Assembly (NCBI GenBank): GCA_964589725.1
Contig: CAZPUJ010000129.1
Span: 1-10,945 of the forward strand
DNA length: 10,945 nt
Source of the DNA: CAYSHJ01 sp964589725
GTDB taxonomy: Bacteria; Planctomycetota; Planctomycetia; Planctomycetales; Planctomycetaceae
Direction of reading: 5' to 3'
In this document: piece by piece, positions 7,420 through 10,945 of the stretch
Position numbering within the stretch: position 1 is the stretch's first letter
How the letters are laid out: every line of letters starts with the position of its first letter
Made by a program: the position numbers and the translations under genes
The notes under the pieces: model-generated
What the model saw: only the letters and a program-made list of their open reading frames with translations
The model's database searches: none
Told to the model about the DNA's origin: nothing

Positions 7420-7440
7420 TCCGGAATCAAGCAAACTGAA

Positions 7441-7593
7441 CAATCTCGTTCCCACGCTCTGCGTGGGAATGCAAATTTCGACGCTCTGCGTCGCGATCTG
7501 TTGTCATGAATTCAAGTGAATCCGCCGCGGCGGACCAACTCGACGCGGAGCGTCAACGCAAACATTCCCACGCGGAGCGTGGGAACGAGATTG
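7441..7593. repeat. 153-bp nested palindrome of four hairpins (REPIN-like)
   Basis: The outer arms 7441-7471 and 7563-7593 are reverse complements at 30 of 31 positions. Each arm contains a hairpin: CCCACGCTCTGCGTGGG (7451-7467) on the left and CCCACGCGGAGCGTGGG (7567-7583) on the right, each extended by TT and AA. Inside lies a second inverted pair, GACGCTCTGCGTC (7480-7492) and GACGCGGAGCGTC (7542-7554), with the same ACGC-loop-GCGT core. The centre holds the 14-bp palindrome TCCGCCGCGGCGGA (7521-7534). I recall this repeat type as widespread in planctomycetes and cyanobacteria. It fills most of the 263 bp between the PLP enzyme and the amine oxidase and could act as a transcriptional barrier. 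No transposase is encoded within it. Confidence 0.9.
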
Positions 7594-7668
7594 CGCGGGG
7601 GTCGCTTGTTTGAGAACTATCCGTCGCGAAATACAATCCGTCGGCCGAACAGATCGCCACCACAGCCT

Positions 7669-7674
7669 GAGGAG
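7669..7674 (+). promoter_or_regulatory. Shine-Dalgarno of the amine oxidase gene
   Basis: GAGGAG ends 8 nt before the ATG at 7683. This fixes the start that gives the complete twin-arginine signal. Confidence 0.8.
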
Positions 7675-7682
7675 CAGCTTTC

Positions 7683-9698
7683 ATGTCAAACAACCTCCAC
7701 GAACAAAGCGACGTTCGCGCATCGCGGCGCGAGTTCCTCGGCACTTCGCTGTTGGCGGCAGGAGCGGTCGTCCTGCCTCGCGTGCTGGTCGCGGCGGAAA
7801 CATCCACAGTCGCTCCGAGCCATCCGCTCGATCCGTTGTCGGCTGATGAACTGGCAACCGTGGTTGAAGTTCTGCGCGGCGCGCAAAAACTGGGCGAATC
7901 GTGGCGGTTCGTTTCTGCCGTTCTGTTGGAACCGGACAAGGAACTGTCGCAGAACTGGAAACCCGGAACGCCGTTTTCACGCCGCGCGTTCGTCGTGCTA
8001 CTGGATACGGCGCAGCGTGCTGGCTTTGAGGCCGTCGTGGACCTCAGCGCAGGCAAGGTCGAGCGGTTTACGAAGTTGCCGGCCGGCGTGCAGCCCGCAG
8101 TTATGTTGGACGAGTTCGGCGAGTGCGAAGAGGCCGTCAAACGCTCGCCGTTGTTCCGCGCCGCGCTGAAGAAGCGCGGAGTCGAGGATGTCAGCCTGGT
8201 GATGGTCGAACCGTGGTCGGCGGGCAATTACGGAACCGAGGTGCCGGAGGACAAGGGTCGACGATTGCTGCGCGCGTTGTGCTTTGTGCGTTCCGAACCG
8301 ACCGACAACGGCTTTGCCCGGCCGCTCGACGGCGTGATCGCGGTCGTCGATCTGCACCAGATGGAAGTGATCCGCGTCGAGGATTACGGCGTCGTGCCGC
8401 TATCGCCGGAAGCGGGGAACTGGGCGCGGCAGTACATCACAAACTTTCGCGAGGCTCCGAAGCCATTACAGATCGTGCAGCCCGACGGTCCGAGCTTCAC
8501 CGTCGACGGCTGGAACGTGCGTTGGCAGAACTGGTCATTTCGGATCGGCTTCACGCCGCGCGAAGGAGTCGTATTGCACCAAGTTCGCTATCGCGACGGT
8601 GCCGACGACCGCTTGATACTCGATCGTGCCTCGGTCTGCGAGATGGTCGTTCCCTACGGCGATCCCGGCGAGCAGTATTACCGCAAGAACGCCTTCGATA
8701 TCGGCGAGTACGGCATCGGCACGCTGGCCAATTCGTTGGCCCTCGGCTGCGACTGTCTCGGCAGCGTCCACTACTTCGACGCGACCATGCTCGACAGCCG
8801 CGGCAAGTCCGTCTCGATCAAGAACGCTATCTGCCTGCACGAGGAAGACGTCGGCCTGCTGTGGAAGCACACTGACTGGCGCACCAATCAGTCCGAGGCA
8901 CGGCGCTCGCGGCGGCTATCGGTGTCGTTCGTCGCCACCGTCGGCAACTACGAGTACGGCTTCTACTGGCACCTGCACCAGGACGGCACGATCCAGTGCG
9001 AGATTAAGCTGACCGGCATCATGAACACGACCGCGCTCGCGCCGGGACAGAAGCTCGACTACGGCATCGAAGTGGCCCCGCGTTTGAAGGCTCCGTTCCA
9101 TCAACACATCTTCGCCGCGCGGCTCGATGTCAGCTTGGATGCGGATCGCAACTCGGTCTATGAAGTCAACACAGTCGGAGTCCCCACCGGCCCCGACAAC
9201 CCCCACGGCAACGCATTCCGCGCCGAGCCCACGCTGCTGGCAACCGAATCGCAAGCACAACGGTCTGTGAACGGGGCGACGGCTCGCTTTTGGCGAATCG
9301 TCAATCCACAGCGCACGAACTGGCTCGGGCAGCCGGTCGGATATCGCTTGGTTCCCGGCGAGAATTCTGCCGTCTTTGCTCAACCGGACGCCCGCATCAT
9401 GCGCCGCGCTGCATTCACGAAACATCACCTGTGGGTCACGCCGTTTTATCCCGCCGAACTCTATCCCGCCGGCGATTACCCCAACCAACACTCGGGCGGC
9501 GACGGCCTACCGAAATGGACCGCGGCCAATCGCAACGTCGCCGATGCCGATGTGGTCCTGTGGTACGTCTTCTCTCACAACCACGTCCCGCGCCCTGAAG
9601 ATTGGCCCGTCATGCCCGTTTCCTCGATCGGCTTCCAACTCAAACCCGACGGCTTCTTCCCTCGCAATCCGGCGCTGGATTTACCGCCCATCGCATGA
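7683..9698 (+). CDS. Copper amine oxidase (primary-amine oxidase), Tat-exported
   Basis: A 671-residue TPQ-dependent amine oxidase, which oxidises primary amines to aldehydes with release of ammonia and hydrogen peroxide. The N-terminus is a Tat signal (SRREFLG at 14-20, twin Arg15-Arg16, hydrophobic core to about residue 36, AA before a likely cleavage near 38). N2- and N3-like domains span about 50-260 and the catalytic domain about 270-665. The active site is complete. Asp339 in AFDIGEYGIG is the catalytic base. Tyr423 in TVGNYEYGFYW is the TPQ precursor in the N-Y-D/E motif. Copper ligands are His473 and His475 (FHQHIF) and His634 (SHNHVPRPEDWP). LGCDCLGSVHYFD and KHHLWVT also match the family closely; my alignment is to Arthrobacter-type enzymes recalled from memory. 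Length is normal. GAGGAG at 7669-7674, 8 nt before the ATG, supports the start. No partner gene (aldehyde dehydrogenase, amine transporter) is adjacent. The stop is 6 nt from the attC-like core of the cassette that follows. Confidence 0.95.
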   Translation: MSNNLHEQSDVRASRREFLGTSLLAAGAVVLPRVLVAAETSTVAPSHPLDPLSADELATVVEVLRGAQKLGESWRFVSAVLLEPDKELSQNWKPGTPFSRRAFVVLLDTAQRAGFEAVVDLSAGKVERFTKLPAGVQPAVMLDEFGECEEAVKRSPLFRAALKKRGVEDVSLVMVEPWSAGNYGTEVPEDKGRRLLRALCFVRSEPTDNGFARPLDGVIAVVDLHQMEVIRVEDYGVVPLSPEAGNWARQYITNFREAPKPLQIVQPDGPSFTVDGWNVRWQNWSFRIGFTPREGVVLHQVRYRDGADDRLILDRASVCEMVVPYGDPGEQYYRKNAFDIGEYGIGTLANSLALGCDCLGSVHYFDATMLDSRGKSVSIKNAICLHEEDVGLLWKHTDWRTNQSEARRSRRLSVSFVATVGNYEYGFYWHLHQDGTIQCEIKLTGIMNTTALAPGQKLDYGIEVAPRLKAPFHQHIFAARLDVSLDADRNSVYEVNTVGVPTGPDNPHGNAFRAEPTLLATESQAQRSVNGATARFWRIVNPQRTNWLGQPVGYRLVPGENSAVFAQPDARIMRRAAFTKHHLWVTPFYPAELYPAGDYPNQHSGGDGLPKWTAANRNVADADVVLWYVFSHNHVPRPEDWPVMPVSSIGFQLKPDGFFPRNPALDLPPIA

Positions 9699-9704
9699 GA
9701 CGTC

Positions 9705-9804
9705 GCCTAACGTTACGGATAAGCCGCCGGAACTGGCGCCGGAAACATTGGATTCAGTTTGTGGCCAACCGCTATTTCCGCTCGGCTTCTTCAACTTGTT
9801 CTGC
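9705..9804 (-). repeat. attC: attC-like integron recombination site
   Basis: Read on the minus strand this 100-nt segment has the attC layout. It starts with inverse core R'' GCAGAAC (9798-9804), a 9-nt spacer and L'' AAGCCG (9783-9788). After a central loop come L' CGGCTT (9721-9726), a 9-nt spacer and core R' GTTAGGC (9705-9711), which matches the GTTRRRY consensus. Both spacers are 9 nt, as in aadA-type attC sites recalled from memory. The stem continues inward with CGGAA paired to TTCCG (9776-9780 with 9728-9732) after a 1/2-nt asymmetry. R'' and R' pair only partly, as expected when R' comes from the neighbouring sequence. It begins 27 nt after the stop of the minus-strand hypothetical gene, where a cassette's attC should be. 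There is one such site and no integrase in the window. Confidence 0.7.
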
Positions 9805-10240
9805 TGCGTACTGTGCCAACGTGGGAAACACCTATTCATAGTAATGTATCGTCGACGCGTAGTCTTCCATTACGAGAACACCCGGGCAATACGTTGCGAG
9901 CACGGACCAGATAGTCTCAAGGACTGCATCATTGCCCTTATGAAACACCTGTGTTGTCACCATGCATCGAGCGGACTCCATAAGCGCACGTATGCGATCG
10001 TGCATCGAGCCGCCGGATTCTAAACGTTTGGAGACAACCTCTAGGTCGCCTTCAAAAACTGGATTACCGCGTTCTGTCACGTCGATCAGAATATCGCAAT
10101 CATCACCGCCACAGAGAACGACTTCGTGGTCAAAGTCGACCGCGTTGTCTCGTGCGCGAACTTCATGCCGCAATCGCTCAAGTGTGGTGCTTTTGCCATC
10201 TGCGATGATGTAGCGATGATACGTCGTCATGGTGGCAGAA
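9711..10240 (-). mobile_element. Single integron gene cassette, about 530 bp
   Basis: Cassette boundaries follow the G^TTRRRY cut rule. The 5' boundary on the minus strand is G^TTCTGC at 10235-10241, and the 3' boundary is the G of GTTAGGC at 9711. The TTCTGC at the 5' end is the complement of the attC inverse core GCAGAAC at 9798-9804, which is exactly the relation created when a circular cassette inserts. The one ORF starts 4 nt after the 5' boundary, has no Shine-Dalgarno, and is followed by the attC-like site: a standard cassette layout. Removing it joins GGTTG to TTAGGCGAC, giving one plausible empty site. The upstream boundary has no attC of its own, so this is either an insertion at a secondary site or an isolated remnant of an array. 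Confidence 0.65.
9832..10230 (-). CDS. Cassette-borne hypothetical protein, 132 residues
   Basis: I do not recognise this protein. It is soluble, acidic and of mixed alpha/beta appearance, with no signal peptide, membrane segment or obvious catalytic motif. Features are CGGDDCDILIDV near residues 40-51, a predicted helix around MHDRIRALMESA, and a C-terminal GVLVMEDYASTIHYYE. The ATG at 10230 has no Shine-Dalgarno and sits 4 nt inside the cassette boundary; cassette ORFs often begin this way and rely on upstream translation. Here the upstream gene is the metal transporter, whose stop is 27 nt before this ATG on the same strand. Base composition is uneven: I counted 28 G/C in 60 at 10021-10080 and 36 in 60 at 9961-10020, against visibly richer flanking genes, which fits recent acquisition. 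A role in defence, immunity or stress is common for cassette genes but nothing in the sequence shows it. Confidence 0.75.
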   Translation of the reverse strand: MTTYHRYIIADGKSTTLERLRHEVRARDNAVDFDHEVVLCGGDDCDILIDVTERGNPVFEGDLEVVSKRLESGGSMHDRIRALMESARCMVTTQVFHKGNDAVLETIWSVLATYCPGVLVMEDYASTIHYYE

Positions 10241-10257
10241 CAACCGATTGAGAAGTC

Positions 10258-10945
10258 TTATGTGTGCCTGCGGATCAAATCGGAAAGCGCCGGCAGAAGC
10301 TGTCCGGAGCACCAATCCCAGATGGCTCGGCCTGCGACAAGGCTGATGCTGAGGAAGGCGATCCACAGGAAGAGATCGGACAGTCGCGACGGCGCTAGAC
10401 GGGCATCCGTCCGGCGATAGCGCAGGTAAATCGTCGCTGCGGAAATGACCGGCAACGTGGCGGCTTGAAAGAAGCCACCGAACACGACCATCGCTCGTGG
10501 ATCGCGAAACACGAAATACAGCACCAGAGCCAGACTCGGAAAGAACACGCACAGCCGGCGAATCAACAGGGTCCGCGAGGCGGCATTTTCGAACCGCACG
10601 AATCCGCCGAGTTTGAAGAAGTCGGCCGTGAGCCGACTGTGCCCGGCTGAGGCGACGTAAAGAGTCTTGAAGAGCACGGCCCAGGCACCGATCAGAAAGG
10701 CGAACCGCGTCCAGTCACCAAACGTCGGCACGTACATTTCGGCCAATGTTTCGATCATCTTTTCCTTGCCGGGGTGAAGTCCTTGGCGGTGCAGCACAGT
10801 CGCTCCGAGCAAGTAAAACGCAACCGTCGCGATCGTGAAGACCACCATGCTGACCCAGGCATCCAAATGCATAACTCGCAGCCAACCGCGAGCGCGGCTC
10901 GCCCAGCGCTCGTCGGAGCTGCGAATTCCCGCGAATCGCGCGTAG
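10258..10945 (-). CDS. Nramp-family divalent metal transporter, C-terminal part
   Basis: The frame is open from the window edge to TAA at 10258-10260. It gives 228 residues beginning YARFAGIRSSDERW; the N-terminus lies outside the window. About five membrane segments are visible: VSMVVFTIATVAFYLLGATV, FAFLIGAWAVLFKTLYVASA, LCVFFPSLALVLYFVF, MVVFGGFFQAATLPVISAAT and LFLWIAFLSISLVAGRAIW. The order and the phrases YLLGATVLHRQGL and LFKTLYVASAGHSRL resemble planctomycete Nramp-like transporters as I remember them. These import Mn2+ or Fe2+ by proton coupling through the inner membrane. The metal-binding motifs in TM1 and TM6 lie upstream, outside the window, so function cannot be verified here. 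An internal ATG at 10872 is not the start because the homologous sequence continues before it. The cassette is inserted 17 nt after the stop. Confidence 0.75.
   Translation of the reverse strand, partial: YARFAGIRSSDERWASRARGWLRVMHLDAWVSMVVFTIATVAFYLLGATVLHRQGLHPGKEKMIETLAEMYVPTFGDWTRFAFLIGAWAVLFKTLYVASAGHSRLTADFFKLGGFVRFENAASRTLLIRRLCVFFPSLALVLYFVFRDPRAMVVFGGFFQAATLPVISAATIYLRYRRTDARLAPSRLSDLFLWIAFLSISLVAGRAIWDWCSGQLLPALSDLIRRHT

Noticed and set aside
7441..7593. A CRISPR array, suggested by repeated GACGC/GCGTC units
   Set aside because: Units alternate in orientation, spacers are not uniform and the whole folds as one nested palindrome.
9699..9831. A transcription terminator between the convergent amine oxidase and hypothetical gene
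   Set aside because: The inverted segments here are long-range, have no T-tract and fit an attC-like layout better than an intrinsic terminator.
9376..10023. A 215-codon plus-strand frame crossing the amine oxidase end and the cassette
   Set aside because: It is out of frame with the amine oxidase, antisense to the cassette gene and has shadow-like composition.
10241..10300. A second attC-like site upstream of the cassette
   Set aside because: There is no AAGCCG/CGGCTT-type pair at the expected 9-nt distance from the boundary, and the sequence is the coding end of the transporter.

Overview
The window looks like chromosomal DNA of a planctomycete. Overall GC is high. The Nramp-type transporter, the very large secreted glycosidase-like protein and the copper amine oxidase would all be at home there. 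The window also carries three unrelated families of long palindromic repeats of a kind I associate, from memory, with planctomycete genomes; two of them are translated in frame inside a gene (the 'LTRRASEG' and 'RETSVSRG' peptides). The lineage is an inference from these traits, with no marker gene behind it.

Layout. Positions 1-141 hold the 3' end of an unrecognised plus-strand gene. Three minus-strand genes follow, transcribed right to left: a MoaD/ThiS-like sulfur-carrier protein (5585-5869), a six-Asp-box beta-propeller protein whose start lies 2 nt after the carrier's stop (4470-5582), and, 51 nt further on, a 1417-residue exported multidomain protein with a glycosidase-like core (165-4418). 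A divergent region of about 330 bp (5870-6198) separates them from a plus-strand threonine-synthase-like PLP enzyme with a TTG start (6199-7419). Next come a 153-bp nested palindromic element (7441-7593) and a Tat-exported copper amine oxidase with every expected active-site residue (7683-9698). The right end holds a minus-strand hypothetical gene (9832-10230) and the C-terminal part of an Nramp-family metal transporter (10258 to the window edge).

The most striking find is at the right end. The hypothetical gene appears to be a single integron gene cassette of about 530 bp (9711-10240, minus orientation). It has an ORF starting 4 nt after the 5' boundary and a 100-nt attC-like site after the stop (9705-9804). 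The inverse core of that attC (GCAGAAC) is the exact reverse complement of the sequence at the cassette's own 5' boundary (GTTCTGC), as expected of a site-specifically inserted cassette. It sits between the transporter stop and the amine oxidase end, with no integrase in the window.

Working together: the carrier and the propeller are almost certainly co-translated, because the carrier's terminal Gly-Gly codons also form the propeller's Shine-Dalgarno. The PLP enzyme facing them allows, but does not prove, a link through sulfur transfer to an amino-acid precursor. The amine oxidase, transporter and cassette look independent of that group.
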